The notes under the pieces: model-generated
The model's database searches: none
Told to the model about the DNA's origin: nothing
The model's input: the letters and a program-made list of their open reading frames with translations, nothing else
NCBI RefSeq assembly: GCF_002968835.1
Contig: NZ_PKQK01000002.1
Location: 62,001 to 126,000, forward strand
Length of the DNA stretch: 64,000 nucleotides
From: Paenibacillus sp. PCH8
GTDB lineage: Bacteria; Bacillota; Bacilli; Paenibacillales; Paenibacillaceae
Direction: 5' to 3'
Part shown: positions 18,476 through 28,782 of the stretch, piece by piece
Layout of the letters: each line of letters begins with the position of its first letter
Position numbering within the stretch: the first letter of the stretch is position 1
Program-made: the position numbers and the translations under genes

Positions 18476-19525
18476 TTACCACCCTGTAAACAACGGCTTC
18501 GGCCCCATATGCGTAGGAAAGAGTGGCAGCACTTCCTCTGCCAACTCCTGAATTACCTCAACAGGAGGTCGACTTGAAAAATGAATACCGAGTGCAGCAT
18601 GATTAACGCCCACCGCTCTCCATTCCTCCAAAAGCTGAATCAGACCTGCCCGTCCTGTACGCAATATGTATCCACCTCGAAGCGGTGTTCGTGGATAATT
18701 AACATCTTCCACCAGATCAATCCATTCGTTCGTCATATGCGGCTTGAACATGCCATTAGGTATTTTCTCACGCCACGCATTGATCTTACGTCCGAGCATG
18801 CGAGGACCGGAGTCATTAGCCGTCGCTTCGGGATAGGTAAGCCAGCCATCACTGTGCTCTGCGATCCAATCTAAAGACTGCCTGCTTGAACCCGTCACAA
18901 CGAGCGGAATGCCACCGGCTGCGGGCTTCGGGAGCAATTCAAGTCCGCTCATTTGACCAAGCGAAGATTGAATGGCGCCAGTTCTACCCTGTACAAGCTC
19001 ACGGAAAAACTCCACCGTCTCCCGGAATCGTACATCACGATGCTCCCCATCTATCCCATAAGCCGGAAACTCAGCAGATCGGTCGCCGGAAGCAATCCCT
19101 AGCACAAGTCTTCCACCTGACAGTACATCTACAGATGCGGCAGCCTTCGCTAAATCAATCGGATGGCGAAGCGTGAAGATCGCACTTCCTGTTACTAGGG
19201 AGACGTTTTGGGTTCTTGCAGCAAGGTAGGCCAGATAAACAAATGGATCAAATACTTGTCCAGCATCTCCAAAGCCAGGATCAAATAGAGGGACATCTCG
19301 CACCCAAACGGCTGCGAAATTTCGTTGATCAATGCTTTCCACGAGGTCAGCTTGACCTTTTAGAACATCCATGTGTCCTTTATAAAATTTAAGTGGTAAA
19401 AACAGCCCGATTGTCAATTGGTCTGGGGCAAACATACGGCGGTAACCAGGGTGTTGATTGAAGTTTTCCACCGCTTGTGTTGACGGATTTTCTATTCGTT
19501 CCATAGCATCTATAGGTTTGTCCAT
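18476..19525 (-). CDS. LLM class flavin-dependent oxidoreductase
   Basis: I take ATG 19525, which follows TAGGAGGAGAAGG. The longer frame to 19630 would run into the neighbouring promoter. The 349-residue protein is a luciferase-like TIM barrel: LTIGLFLPLKF, VWVRDVPLFDPGF, VSLVTGSAIFTLRHPIDLAK, LSGGRLVLGIASGDR, and PLVVTGSSRQSLDWIAEHSD, where the flavin phosphate binds. Such enzymes oxidise their substrate with reduced FMN or F420 and oxygen. The reaction here is unknown. It is divergent from the MocR regulator at 19678, and the operator between them suggests that MocR controls it. Confidence 0.9.
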   Translation of the reverse strand: MDKPIDAMERIENPSTQAVENFNQHPGYRRMFAPDQLTIGLFLPLKFYKGHMDVLKGQADLVESIDQRNFAAVWVRDVPLFDPGFGDAGQVFDPFVYLAYLAARTQNVSLVTGSAIFTLRHPIDLAKAAASVDVLSGGRLVLGIASGDRSAEFPAYGIDGEHRDVRFRETVEFFRELVQGRTGAIQSSLGQMSGLELLPKPAAGGIPLVVTGSSRQSLDWIAEHSDGWLTYPEATANDSGPRMLGRKINAWREKIPNGMFKPHMTNEWIDLVEDVNYPRTPLRGGYILRTGRAGLIQLLEEWRAVGVNHAALGIHFSSRPPVEVIQELAEEVLPLFPTHMGPKPLFTGW

Positions 19526-19607
19526 TCCTTCTCCTCCTAAAACAATGGTACTCCAGTGTACGGGTATCTTTTTAATTCGACCGGAACTGATATAATTGTA
19601 ACAACCG

Positions 19608-19655
19608 ACTGACCCCATAAGTAGTGACAAATCTCAACAAAATAATAGGGTCAGT
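19608..19655. promoter_or_regulatory. Inverted repeat, likely MocR operator
   Basis: ACTGACCC (19608-19615) and GGGTCAGT (19648-19655) form perfect 8-bp arms 32 bp apart, between the divergent luciferase-like and MocR genes. Widely spaced half-sites are typical of MocR/PdxR regulators. Confidence 0.55.
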
Positions 19656-19677
19656 TTTGGCAACGAGGAGGATTAGC

Positions 19678-21096
19678 ATGATTGATTTAACATTATTGTT
19701 GAACAGAGAGTCTGGAGATCCGTTATACGCTCAGCTTTATCAATATATTAAGAAAGATATTCTGAACGGAAAGTTACCAGCCGATACCCGACTTCCCTCT
19801 ATTCGCTCCCTATCTAGCCACCTCCACATTAGCCGTAATACAGTGGATATGGCGTATCAACAGTTATTAGCCGAAGGCTATGTCCAGAGCAGACCTAGAA
19901 GTGGCTTATACATAATGGATTTGAAGCTGGAAGCATTGCCCCTATCCAATGTTGTGAGTAAGAATTGGTTGGAAAACAGTATTCAGGATAGCCCAGAGAT
20001 TCGATACGATTTTCGTTATGGTGACGTAGATGCTGAGCATTTTCCATTTGCCACTTGGCGCAAGTTATCCAATCAGAGCTTGCTCCAGAACCAAATGAAG
20101 TTGTTTTCTTATGGCGATCCTCTTGGAGAACCGGGACTTCGATCGGAAATTGCAAATTACTTGCACAGCTCTAGGGGCGTAAATTGTTCACCCGATCAAA
20201 TTATAATTGGAGCTGGTGTTCAGTACCTGCTCGGTGTGTTATCTGGATTAATAGGTGACGTTAGTCGTGGTATCGCGATGGAAGACCCGGGATATGACGG
20301 TGTTCGGACAGTTTTTCAACATAAAGGTCTAAACATTCACCCTATTCCGTTGGAAGCAGATGGACTTCATATCCATAAGTTATACGAAAGCAATGCCCGC
20401 ATCGTCTACATTACGCCGTCACATCAGTTCCCCTATGGCATGGTCATGCCACTCGCCAAGAGAATGCAATTACTGAAATGGGCAACAGACCAGGATGGGA
20501 TCATTATTGAGGACGATTACGATAGTGAGTTCAGATATGTCGGCAAACCAATCCCTTCCCTGCAGAGCCTCGATGCCCAACAGCGAACCGTGTACCTGGG
20601 GACATTTTCAAAGTGCCTTCTTCCTTCATTACGTATTGCGTATATGGTTCTACCACAGACCATGTTAGAGCTACACCGTAAACAAGACTACCGATTATAT
20701 GATCAAACAGTCTCTCATTTTCAGCAGAACACCTTAGAGCTGTTTATGAGTAATGGACATTGGGAAGCTCACATTCGCAAGATGAGGAAGGTATACCGAC
20801 AGAAGCAATTCACACTCATTTCAATGATTCAGAGGATGATGGGTGCTCAAGTTACCATCATTGGTGAGGATGCAGGGCTTCATATTTTGTTGCGTGTACA
20901 TAACGGAATGGATGAACACAAGCTGATTGCTACTGCTGAGAAGGAAGGTGTTCAGGTCTACCCGGTATCCCCCTTTTGGGCGCGACCAGCTCAAGCGGAG
21001 CAATCCATGGTTCAGATTGGTTTTGGTGGATTGAGTATTGAGGATATTACAGAAGGCGTATATGCCCTTCACCGGGCTTGGTTTGGGGTATGTTAA
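19678..21096 (+). CDS. MocR family regulator (GntR HTH fused to aminotransferase-like domain)
   Basis: The ATG at 19678 has GAGGAGG upstream and gives 472 residues. The N-terminal GntR winged helix is at about residues 10-80 (LYAQLYQYIKKDILNGKLPA, LPSIRSLSSHLHISRNTVDM, SRPRSGLYIM). The rest is a fold-type I aminotransferase: DPLGEPGLRSEIANYLHSSR, IIIEDDYDSEFRY and the PLP lysine in YLGTFSKCLLPSLRIAYM. MocR proteins use bound PLP as a sensor and commonly repress or activate a divergent gene. The half-sites at 19608 and 19648, in its own promoter and that of the luciferase-like gene, fit this. Confidence 0.93.
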   Translation: MIDLTLLLNRESGDPLYAQLYQYIKKDILNGKLPADTRLPSIRSLSSHLHISRNTVDMAYQQLLAEGYVQSRPRSGLYIMDLKLEALPLSNVVSKNWLENSIQDSPEIRYDFRYGDVDAEHFPFATWRKLSNQSLLQNQMKLFSYGDPLGEPGLRSEIANYLHSSRGVNCSPDQIIIGAGVQYLLGVLSGLIGDVSRGIAMEDPGYDGVRTVFQHKGLNIHPIPLEADGLHIHKLYESNARIVYITPSHQFPYGMVMPLAKRMQLLKWATDQDGIIIEDDYDSEFRYVGKPIPSLQSLDAQQRTVYLGTFSKCLLPSLRIAYMVLPQTMLELHRKQDYRLYDQTVSHFQQNTLELFMSNGHWEAHIRKMRKVYRQKQFTLISMIQRMMGAQVTIIGEDAGLHILLRVHNGMDEHKLIATAEKEGVQVYPVSPFWARPAQAEQSMVQIGFGGLSIEDITEGVYALHRAWFGVC

Positions 21097-21140
21097 GAAT
21101 GAAGCGGGGCCACAAATAAGCCGAATCATTTTCACACAGA

Positions 21141-21187
21141 AAAGAACCCGCAAACACTCGAAAATCCTTGTGTTAAGCGGGTTCTTT
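21141..21187. terminator. Bidirectional terminator after the MocR gene
   Basis: The stem AAAGAACCCGC..ACAC / GTGT..GCGGGTTCTTT lies between the convergent MocR gene and flavin reductase. The loop sequence is nearly the same as in the terminators at 49565 and 52866. Confidence 0.8.
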
Positions 21188-21235
21188 GCATGTGCAACCT
21201 GGAGTCATCTACATTTCTTTTTTATATTCTCAACA

Positions 21236-23659
21236 TCATTTCATTTCATCAACAGCCGTTTTACCAGCGATTCGTCCGAAAGTAAAGATGTCCGTCAAGG
21301 CATTACCACCTAAACGGTTACCTGCATGTATACCTCCTGCAACTTCTCCAGCAGCATACAGATGTGCAATCGGCTGACCGTTTTCATCCAATACGCGAGT
21401 TTGGGTGTCGATCTTGATACCACCCATTGTATGGTGAACCGCCGGTTTTCTAGGCGTAGCGTAGAATGGAGCCTTCTCGACTTTTAAGCTAAACGTATCC
21501 TTATGGAACTCCGGATCAAAGCCCGCATCCACATAAGAGTTATACTTATCAATTGTATTTCTAAGAACCTGAGGGTCCATACTAATTTTCACGGCCAGCT
21601 CTTCGATCGTATCCGCTCTAAACAGAGTACCTGCTTCGACTTGGCGATCGATCTTTTCCTGGCTTGTATTTGCTGCGGTTTTCTTGATCTCATCATCAGC
21701 GATCAGGTAAAATAAACTACCTTGCTCAATAGCAGCTTTGGTTAAGACATCTCGTCCAGAAAATTCATTAACGAACCGTTCTCCCTTTTTGTTAACAATC
21801 ACAAAGTTTTCAGGAGGCACTTGCAGTCCACTGAAGAGTTCGCCCGTTTCCGGGTCCGCTACCGGCATCATTTGAGTGAAGCCCATGCCAGTCAGTGCCG
21901 CTCCTGCGCTCTTACCAAGCGATATTCCATCACCTGTCATCGCGTAAGAATTCGTTGTTTTGATATCATCCTCAATATGGCTCCAGTACGTGTTATACTC
22001 CTTGAGCATCTGTGTATTTGCACCAAAACCGCCGCTAGCAAGCACAACCGCTTTGGCATGAACGGTGATTTTCTGACCATTGACACCCGTTGCGATAACA
22101 CCTGCGATTTTGCCATCTTCGATGATCAATTGCTTAACAGGACTGTCTGTAATAATCTTTCCTGAGTTCTCTTCTACATATTTGCTAAGTGCAATGATAA
22201 ATGCAGAGCCATAGCTCTTGACAGGTTTATGGCCGCGGCGCCAAAGGGCACCTACTGGAGCAAATACGATACTCTTATCATATTCAACCCCGATCTCCTC
22301 AAGCCACGTAACACTTTCCAAGGCATGGTCTGTTAATACTTTTACCAAATCGTATTGTCCATATATCATGTTTCCGTTCAGGTCCGTTCGTTTGCCCCCG
22401 AAATAGGTCTGCATTCTGTGAAGAAGCGGGGAATCAAATAAATAAGCCTTTTGTGTGCCGAACTTTTCCTGATAAGCTGTAAACTCTGCTTTTAGCGCAC
22501 GGAAATCCTCTACATATTCTGGATGGATCAAGCTCTCTTTGGTACTTAATAAATTCTCAATCGTCTGTCTTTCTCCTGGATTCTCATTGAACTGTTGTTG
22601 CCATACAGGATCTGCAGCATTGACAGGACCACCTGAACGGATGGTGTTGCCTCCCACGGCAGGATATTTCTCAAGAACAATCGCACTTGCTCCATGTTGT
22701 AAAGCTGTAGCAGCCGCACTTAGTCCCGCACCGCCTCCACCTACAATGACCACATCACAAGTATATTCTTCGTCGTCCCTCATCTGGCTGCTAGCAGGTT
22801 TTGGCCGTCTTTTGAGTATGTCAGGGTTAACGCCAGCAAGCTTAACCGCTTTGGCTACACCATTGATGACAGCGTTACTGGTTTCAGAAGCACCCGAGAG
22901 AGCATCCACATTTAGCGTCTGACCCTCGATGATTTTATTCGGAATTCTGATAAAAACGACATCGGCGATGCCTTCGGTCTCACCCTTCGCATCGATATCA
23001 ATACTTTCGATTCTATTCTCACTAAAGGATACCTTCATCGGAAGATTTCCACTGTGACCTATGGCATTGATTTCATACACACCGGGTTTATAAGTAAACT
23101 GTTCTTCTTCGTTGAGCTGATTTGAAATTTGGGCAAACCGCAGGAAGCGCAGAAAACATATTTCCAGAAAATCAATCGTTCCTTCATTGATCAGCTTACC
23201 TGAATCGTCAAACGCTTGATGTGCACTTCCAAGCAAGAATTCATACCCTGGCATCACATTAGCTTCGACACCTGGTGCATCCAGAATTTGACGAAGATGC
23301 AACTGCGCTCGTGAGGAACCTTGTGTTCCCTGTGACGCACCAATGATCATCACGGGTTTGCCAGCAAGCGGATGGATTTCAAAGCTCAACCATTCAAGCA
23401 GGCTTTTAAGGGATGAAGGGATGGAATGGTTATATTCGGGAGTGGCAATAATGACACCATCACTTGCCAATATTTTTTCATTAAACGTTTGTATAATTTC
23501 ACTGTTCGTTTGGTTATCGGATTGATTAAACATCGGAACATCTGTAATTTCAAGGATTTCAATGGCTGCTCTGGACTCAAAATGTTTCTTCATAAACTGA
23601 AGCAGCTTGCGATTATACGATTTCTTAGCATTTGTACCAACGATCGCTATGATTTTCAT
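21236..23659 (-). CDS. Cytosolic three-domain flavin reductase: FMN reductase, FMN_bind, FAD_binding_2
   Basis: 807 residues with no signal peptide. Residues 1-180 are an NAD(P)H:FMN reductase (flavodoxin-like, [39 protein letters not shown]). About 190-275 is an FMN_bind domain with the flavinylation motif [10 protein letters not shown], where ApbE attaches FMN to the Thr or Ser. From about 300 it is a fumarate-reductase-type flavoprotein: [17 protein letters not shown] for [18 protein letters not shown], and GRLAGKTA-like end [12 protein letters not shown]. The layout matches soluble NADH:fumarate or NADH:acrylate reductases. Electrons should pass from NAD(P)H through FMN to the FAD site. 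The acceptor (fumarate, acrylate, urocanate or another enoate) cannot be read from sequence. An ApbE gene is nearby. Confidence 0.88.
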   Translation of the reverse strand: MKIIAIVGTNAKKSYNRKLLQFMKKHFESRAAIEILEITDVPMFNQSDNQTNSEIIQTFNEKILASDGVIIATPEYNHSIPSSLKSLLEWLSFEIHPLAGKPVMIIGASQGTQGSSRAQLHLRQILDAPGVEANVMPGYEFLLGSAHQAFDDSGKLINEGTIDFLEICFLRFLRFAQISNQLNEEEQFTYKPGVYEINAIGHSGNLPMKVSFSENRIESIDIDAKGETEGIADVVFIRIPNKIIEGQTLNVDALSGASETSNAVINGVAKAVKLAGVNPDILKRRPKPASSQMRDDEEYTCDVVIVGGGGAGLSAAATALQHGASAIVLEKYPAVGGNTIRSGGPVNAADPVWQQQFNENPGERQTIENLLSTKESLIHPEYVEDFRALKAEFTAYQEKFGTQKAYLFDSPLLHRMQTYFGGKRTDLNGNMIYGQYDLVKVLTDHALESVTWLEEIGVEYDKSIVFAPVGALWRRGHKPVKSYGSAFIIALSKYVEENSGKIITDSPVKQLIIEDGKIAGVIATGVNGQKITVHAKAVVLASGGFGANTQMLKEYNTYWSHIEDDIKTTNSYAMTGDGISLGKSAGAALTGMGFTQMMPVADPETGELFSGLQVPPENFVIVNKKGERFVNEFSGRDVLTKAAIEQGSLFYLIADDEIKKTAANTSQEKIDRQVEAGTLFRADTIEELAVKISMDPQVLRNTIDKYNSYVDAGFDPEFHKDTFSLKVEKAPFYATPRKPAVHHTMGGIKIDTQTRVLDENGQPIAHLYAAGEVAGGIHAGNRLGGNALTDIFTFGRIAGKTAVDEMK

Positions 23660-23672
23660 TATGATTAGCCCC

Positions 23673-24287
23673 CTACTCTTGCCAGGAAAATTTTTTCATT
23701 TTTTTCTTCAACGTCCTTTTTGACAGCAGTTCAGTAGTGATCTCCGTAAACAAAACAAACTCTCTGAAGATTTCTTCAAGCTCCGCTACTTTTGCAGCAT
23801 CAATGAGACTGCCACTACTATCAAATGCACTCTGGGATTTTCCCAAAAGAAACTCGCTACTAGGCATCATTCTCGCACCAAGCTCTGGCGAATCCAGAAT
23901 TTGTTTAAGATGCGCTTGCGCTCTGGAAGAGCCGAGTGAGCCGTGTGAAGCACCCACGATTAGAACAGGTTTGTCTATCAAGGATTGAGTCGTGTAACTG
24001 ATCCATTCCAGCGCACTTTTCAGAACGGCAGGGATGGCATGATCATACTCCGGGGTGGCAATAATTACGCCCTGAGCTTTGGCAATTCGATCCGATAGGT
24101 CTTTTACCTTTTCAGGAATATCAACATTGGCATCCTCTATCTCATCTTTTTCAATAAACGCAGGTAAATCCTTGATTTCATATAAATCAATCTTGGCCTC
24201 ACTCGAGAAATGCTTTTGCATAAATTGAAGCAACATGCGGTTCGTTGACACATCCGAATTCGTGCCCACAATAGCTAAATAATTCAT
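23673..24287 (-). CDS. NAD(P)H-dependent FMN reductase
   Basis: A 204-residue flavodoxin-fold protein that strongly resembles the first domain of the gene that follows: [42 protein letters not shown], and [21 protein letters not shown]. Enzymes of this family reduce free FMN or quinones with NAD(P)H. It starts the transcript and ends 13 bp before the 807-residue reductase, so it may supply reduced flavin to it. The two similar domains probably arose by duplication. The gene is divergent from a LysR regulator across a 180-bp promoter region. Confidence 0.9.
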   Translation of the reverse strand: MNYLAIVGTNSDVSTNRMLLQFMQKHFSSEAKIDLYEIKDLPAFIEKDEIEDANVDIPEKVKDLSDRIAKAQGVIIATPEYDHAIPAVLKSALEWISYTTQSLIDKPVLIVGASHGSLGSSRAQAHLKQILDSPELGARMMPSSEFLLGKSQSAFDSSGSLIDAAKVAELEEIFREFVLFTEITTELLSKRTLKKKMKKFSWQE

Positions 24288-24401
24288 CGTAATCCCCTTT
24301 CTGTCATTCGAAATGATATTCGTACATGTCAGACTCGTTCTTTCGGCATAACTCTAACATATCAAAGGTAAAATGATCTAATAGTTATTCATTGCAGTTT
24401 G

Positions 24402-24417
24402 ATAACTAATTTGTTAT
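24402..24417. promoter_or_regulatory. Candidate LysR operator
   Basis: ATAAC-TAATTT-GTTAT, an inverted repeat with short arms between the divergent flavin reductase and LysR genes. Weak evidence, mostly positional. Confidence 0.3.
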
Positions 24418-24467
24418 AATCAGCTCAAATTAAAAGTTTGTTATTTTTTTCACAAAGGGTGAGGGAC

Positions 24468-25397
24468 ATGTCTAAATTAGAATCTCAGGATATTTTGTGT
24501 TACATTGACAGCCTATTGAAATACAGTAACTATAGCAGGGCTGCCAAATCACTTTATATTTCTCAGCCCTACTTGACCAAAGTTATTCAAAGAGTTGAAA
24601 ATCAGATGAACTGTGAGCTTATCACTCGCAACAAGCTACCGTACCGATTAACCGAGCAGGGAAAAATATATTATCAGTATTTAACTTCACTCGAAACTAG
24701 TTACGCCAAATTGATCAGGGAAATATCATATGTATCGGATCATGACAAAAAGGTGATACGGATCGGAATTCTTCCTAGCCTTGGTTCTTATTTAACACCC
24801 CTTTTTTTACCCACTTTTTTAGAGCTTCATCCTGTATATAAAATAAACCTTATAGAAGATTTACCTGAAAAAAATGAGAAACGCATCCAAAACAATGAGT
24901 TAGACTTTTGGATTGGGCAAAATTCGGGGAGTATCTCTCCAAACCTAAACTCAGTTAGCTGGGGCAGGCACAGTTATCGAGCTATTATTCCGCGCTGCTG
25001 TGAACTATACCAGAAGGATGTAGCTGTCATTGCAGAAGGAACAATTGATATAAGTGAAATATTGAGTCAAAAGCTACTATTAACTTCGAAAGGCTCAGCG
25101 ATCAGAAAACAGATCGACCAACTATTGAGTGTCTACAAAATTCAGCCTAACATCATTATGGAAAGTAACGAAATATACACTGTACTCAAGCTGGCAAAGC
25201 ATAATTTGGGTCTAACCATTGTGCCTGAAAGTATCTGTATCGAAGCGTGTGCCTCTGAATACAATATATATCCAATTCCTGTAGATAAGATGAGTTTGGA
25301 TTATTTTATAGCCTATCATGGTGAACGAACGCTAACTAGCGTGGATCATGATCTAATCCATACCTTTCTGAATCATGCGCAAAAATATGCGATGTAG
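24468..25397 (+). CDS. LysR family transcriptional regulator
   Basis: The ATG at 24468 follows GGGTGAGGG, giving 309 residues. Residues 1-62 are the LysR winged helix (YSNYSRAAKSLYISQPYLTK, VIQRVENQMNCELITRNK), and 90-300 the periplasmic-binding-like effector domain (IRIGILPSLGSYLTPLFLPT, LAKHNLGLTIVPESICIE). It is divergent from the two flavin reductase genes and followed nine bases later by apbE. That places it as activator of an enoate reductase and its flavin transferase. The effector is probably the substrate of that enzyme, which is not known. Confidence 0.92.
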   Translation: MSKLESQDILCYIDSLLKYSNYSRAAKSLYISQPYLTKVIQRVENQMNCELITRNKLPYRLTEQGKIYYQYLTSLETSYAKLIREISYVSDHDKKVIRIGILPSLGSYLTPLFLPTFLELHPVYKINLIEDLPEKNEKRIQNNELDFWIGQNSGSISPNLNSVSWGRHSYRAIIPRCCELYQKDVAVIAEGTIDISEILSQKLLLTSKGSAIRKQIDQLLSVYKIQPNIIMESNEIYTVLKLAKHNLGLTIVPESICIEACASEYNIYPIPVDKMSLDYFIAYHGERTLTSVDHDLIHTFLNHAQKYAM

Positions 25398-25406
25398 GAG
25401 GCTGTA

Positions 25407-26345
25407 ATGAATACTTATACGAAAACGATACCTCTCATGGGAACCAAAATATCACTCTGTATACAGGCGGGGGATGCTGAAAAGCTCGCTCAGGAAGCCG
25501 TGAATATGCTGTTACGTTATGAGAAAGTCTTTAGTGCCAATAGTGAACATTCACAACTTGCCATGCTCAAAAAAGAAGCTGCAGCAAATCCACAAAAGGT
25601 GGACAAGGAACTGTATGAACTCATCAAAATAGGAAAAGAACATAGCTTGAATGAAGATTCATATCTAAATATTGCGATAGGTCCCTTGATCAAATTGTGG
25701 AGAATTGGTTTCCGCGAGGCACATGTGCCAGAAGATTCAGCTATAAAGACCGTGCTGGATCTCTTGAATCCTGAACATATCCAACTCGATGATGAGCAAC
25801 AAACGGTCCTTTTATCCAAAAAAGGTATGGAGATCGACCTTGGAGCTATCGCTAAAGGTTATTTTGCTGATCAAGTTATGACATTTTTCAAGAATAATGG
25901 AGCTGTATCCGCTATGGTCGATATGGGAGGCAATGTTCTGGTTTATGGAGATGCACCCTCAGGAGATCATTACTGGAAAGTCGGTATACAAAACCCCTTT
26001 TTACCGAGAGGCAATGCAGCAGCACTCGTCAGCATCAGAGATCAATCCGTCGTGACATCCGGCATATACGAGCGAGTTTTAGAGAAGGAAGGAACTCATT
26101 ACCATCATATATTTAGCAGTACAACAGGATATCCCATTGAAAGTAATATCGCTTCTTTAACGATTATTGCAGATCAATCGCTGGACTGTGATATATATAC
26201 TACAGAGTTGTTTGGGTTAGATGCTGTCTCCATTATTCATAAAGTAAATCAAATGAAGCATATCGAAGCTGCCGTAATCACGACAGATGGAAACCTGGCC
26301 TACACCGTAAATCTTAGGGGGAAAATCCATCCCATAACAAGCTAA
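25407..26345 (+). CDS. apbE: FAD:protein FMN transferase ApbE
   Basis: 312 residues with the ApbE signatures: MGTKISLCIQAG near the start, FSANSEHSQLAMLKKEA, the nucleotide loop IDLGAIAKGYFADQVMTF, MVDMGGNVLVYGDAP, and the metal-binding end SLDCDIYTTELFGL. The enzyme moves FMN from FAD to a Thr or Ser in FMN_bind domains. No lipobox or signal peptide is seen, so this copy is cytoplasmic, unlike the usual exported lipoprotein. That matches its likely target, the FMN_bind domain of the cytosolic 807-residue reductase. It shares a transcript with the LysR gene. Confidence 0.93.
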   Translation: MNTYTKTIPLMGTKISLCIQAGDAEKLAQEAVNMLLRYEKVFSANSEHSQLAMLKKEAAANPQKVDKELYELIKIGKEHSLNEDSYLNIAIGPLIKLWRIGFREAHVPEDSAIKTVLDLLNPEHIQLDDEQQTVLLSKKGMEIDLGAIAKGYFADQVMTFFKNNGAVSAMVDMGGNVLVYGDAPSGDHYWKVGIQNPFLPRGNAAALVSIRDQSVVTSGIYERVLEKEGTHYHHIFSSTTGYPIESNIASLTIIADQSLDCDIYTTELFGLDAVSIIHKVNQMKHIEAAVITTDGNLAYTVNLRGKIHPITS

Positions 26346-26425
26346 AGTATGAGTTGCTGCATGATGCCAGGATATTGCGGATTTTTGTGTTATACATTAC
26401 AACTATCGTGTGTTCTTTTACATGC

Positions 26426-26457
26426 AAAAAAAACGCTACCACGAGATGTGGTAACGA
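26426..26457 (-). terminator. Terminator of the yxeA transcript
   Basis: On the minus strand the stem CG-TACCAC / GTGGTA-CG is followed by eight T, 60-90 bp past the yxeA stop. Confidence 0.7.
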
Positions 26458-26514
26458 TTCTGCTTGGTTATTCCTTTTATGCATATAGCGCCATGATCGT
26501 CATTTCATTAATCT

Positions 26515-26841
26515 TTATTTCAATGGCATTTCATCCTCTTTTATTAACTTATAGTCTGCTGTGTACGTACCTTTGGCAAGTACTTTTAAAAGTGTGCCTT
26601 GATCGAGTCTGGTACTGGTGCTGAATACCACTCGTTTCGTCTCTCCACTTTCGGTGACACCCTGCACCTTATATTTATATCTACCTTCATCATCTACAGG
26701 TTCATCTTGAACCTTAACATATACATATTCCTCTTTAATCATGGGATTAAAACGATCAAATGGCTCACGCATGAAGATATAAAGACCAGTCATCATAACG
26801 ATCGCAACGAGACAAGAAATGAGGTTTCTTTTTTTTATCAT
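26515..26841 (-). CDS. yxeA: YxeA family protein
   Basis: 108 residues with one N-terminal membrane or signal segment (ISCLVAIVMMTGLYIFM). The small beta-rich extracellular part, EEYVYVKVQDEPVDDEGRYK and LLKVLAKGTYTADYKLI, is typical of the DUF1093/YxeA family (OB-like fold). The function is not firmly known. In Bacillus, yxeA lies behind the yxdJKLM peptide-sensing genes, and the order here is the same (RR, HK, ATPase, permease, YxeA). It starts 12 bp after the permease stop and ends the transcript. Confidence 0.85.
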   Translation of the reverse strand: MIKKRNLISCLVAIVMMTGLYIFMREPFDRFNPMIKEEYVYVKVQDEPVDDEGRYKYKVQGVTESGETKRVVFSTSTRLDQGTLLKVLAKGTYTADYKLIKEDEMPLK

Positions 26842-26853
26842 TTTTCTTCCTTT

Positions 26854-28782
26854 CTATAGAGCATTAATAACGATATTTTTGTAATACCGAATGGTAACGA
26901 CCGTAAACACTAAATAGATCACGATATACGCTGCCATACTCATAAGGATTGGGGTAAGCATGCTTGCAGCGATGAGTATAGAACCTACCTTCAAGGCAAA
27001 AGCAGCGTGAGTTAACCCAATGACCAGAGGGATCAAATAAACAAAGAGCTGTTTACGGACGATTCCTTTCATGATGTCGTCTACTTGAAAACCGAGTTGT
27101 CGCAGTGTTCGGTAATGAGCTTTCTCTTGCTCGGCCTCGGTCATTTGTTTAAAGTACAAAATACTTCCCGTTGAAAGGATAAATACTAATCCCAGAAAGC
27201 CAGCAATGAAAATGAGGAGCCCGAAGTTTTGACGCGATCCCTCGTATGTGGAATAAAAGTCCCTGAGTAACAGGTCACTGTCCACGCTCGTTCGAAAAAT
27301 ATCCGAAGCGATATCTGTTTTCTCCGTATCCAATACGTTAAATACCTCAAATGTCACCAACTGTTTGGACTCATCCTCCTGAATGCTGTCGCTCATTCGC
27401 TCGAAGGTTTCTTCAGAGACCATTAATTGATCGCCATGAAGAATGTAATTCATCACGTTATTAAGCTCGGACTTGGAGACGGGTAGTCGATTGGTTTCAT
27501 CATTTGATGCGTATTGCACCTCTTTTGGAGATAAAACCTCCATTCCTTCTATAATGGCTCGCTTACTATGATAGATGGCCTCACCATCTTGGGGACGTTC
27601 CAGATCTAATCCAACCTGCACCATCTGCTCTGCTGAGAAAAGCAAAAACGGTCTGTTACGATAGCTTGGTTTTGAATTCTGATCCTGATCCACCCATGCG
27701 CCATCAAATCGAATGGCATGCACTTGATGATAATCAAATTCAATCTGCGCCTCTGCTAACTTACTTGTGATCACAGTGGCTTCCTCCGGCATATTTTCCA
27801 TTGCAAAATCAAAAGGCATCGACAATCTTACATCCTTTTCCATGGAATAATATAAGGAATAGGACAGGGAAATCATCGTAATGGTCATCGCAGACAAGAT
27901 TGTGATTAACGTTAACGAATTGGCGTGACCTTTCATTCTGTGCATTAGAGATGCGACCGAAAGGCTATTAATCAAGCCGAGATTTCCATTTTGCCTTTTC
28001 CGATAAACATATAATATCCAGCTTATGGTCGTGTGAAAGACTAAATAGGTTCCGAGTATGGTGCTCACAAGAACAACTAACATTAGAAAAATCAATGAAT
28101 CTGCATTGTATCCAAGAAAGGTAGACACATAATAACCAAACCCGATCAGACCTACTCCGGCTACCCCTAAAATGGCTGACACGATGCTTGGACGTTGGAC
28201 AAAACTTTCATTTTGATGATTAGCCTGAAACAATTGCAGCAATGTACTGCGATATACTGTCCATATGATTTGTAAGGTTGTAACCGCAAGCAAGCAGGTA
28301 AATACAGCAATCGTTTGAATAAGTGCCTGACCTGAGAAGGTTAAGCCGAACTTGACATCAAGCCCTAACACGTTCATTAACAGCAAGAGAAAGAGTCGTG
28401 AGAGCAAGGTTCCAACGATTGTTCCGATCAATAAAGCACCTAGACCAAGAATCGTATGTTCCAGGATCAGTACCCGGGTGACCCATAACTTAGACAAGCC
28501 AATTAACTGATACAATCCAATTTCCTGACTACGCCTTCTGATAAAAATATTCGTCGCATACATCGTAAACACAATGGTAATGAGAATAAGCAATATGCCT
28601 GCGATCTGAAAAGCCGTAGAGAAGTTTACGCTGGTTTGAACGGTTTCCATGACGGTTTGATCATTTTGCAGAGTCGAGAAGATAAAATACAAGCTGATGC
28701 TGAAAATCATCGCGAAAAAATAAAGATAATACATCTTGATGTTTTTCCGCATGCTGCGCATCACCAGTTTCCGTATGTTCAT
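26854..28782 (-). CDS. BceB/YxdM-type ABC transporter permease (FtsX family)
   Basis: 642 residues with about ten membrane helices. Four lie within the first 240 residues, and a large extracellular domain spans about 310-510 between the seventh and eighth helices. The end has FtsX segments ([19 protein letters not shown], then [21 protein letters not shown], the coupling helix). This is the layout of BceB-type permeases, which sense and remove antimicrobial peptides or free their lipid targets and signal to a short histidine kinase. It overlaps the ATPase gene by four bases. Confidence 0.93.
   Translation of the reverse strand: MNIRKLVMRSMRKNIKMYYLYFFAMIFSISLYFIFSTLQNDQTVMETVQTSVNFSTAFQIAGILLILITIVFTMYATNIFIRRRSQEIGLYQLIGLSKLWVTRVLILEHTILGLGALLIGTIVGTLLSRLFLLLLMNVLGLDVKFGLTFSGQALIQTIAVFTCLLAVTTLQIIWTVYRSTLLQLFQANHQNESFVQRPSIVSAILGVAGVGLIGFGYYVSTFLGYNADSLIFLMLVVLVSTILGTYLVFHTTISWILYVYRKRQNGNLGLINSLSVASLMHRMKGHANSLTLITILSAMTITMISLSYSLYYSMEKDVRLSMPFDFAMENMPEEATVITSKLAEAQIEFDYHQVHAIRFDGAWVDQDQNSKPSYRNRPFLLFSAEQMVQVGLDLERPQDGEAIYHSKRAIIEGMEVLSPKEVQYASNDETNRLPVSKSELNNVMNYILHGDQLMVSEETFERMSDSIQEDESKQLVTFEVFNVLDTEKTDIASDIFRTSVDSDLLLRDFYSTYEGSRQNFGLLIFIAGFLGLVFILSTGSILYFKQMTEAEQEKAHYRTLRQLGFQVDDIMKGIVRKQLFVYLIPLVIGLTHAAFALKVGSILIAASMLTPILMSMAAYIVIYLVFTVVTIRYYKNIVINAL

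Noticed and set aside
26349..26624. 91-codon plus ORF after apbE with a hydrophobic stretch
   Set aside because: It runs into the yxeA gene on the opposite strand and through the yxeA terminator, and there is no ribosome site.
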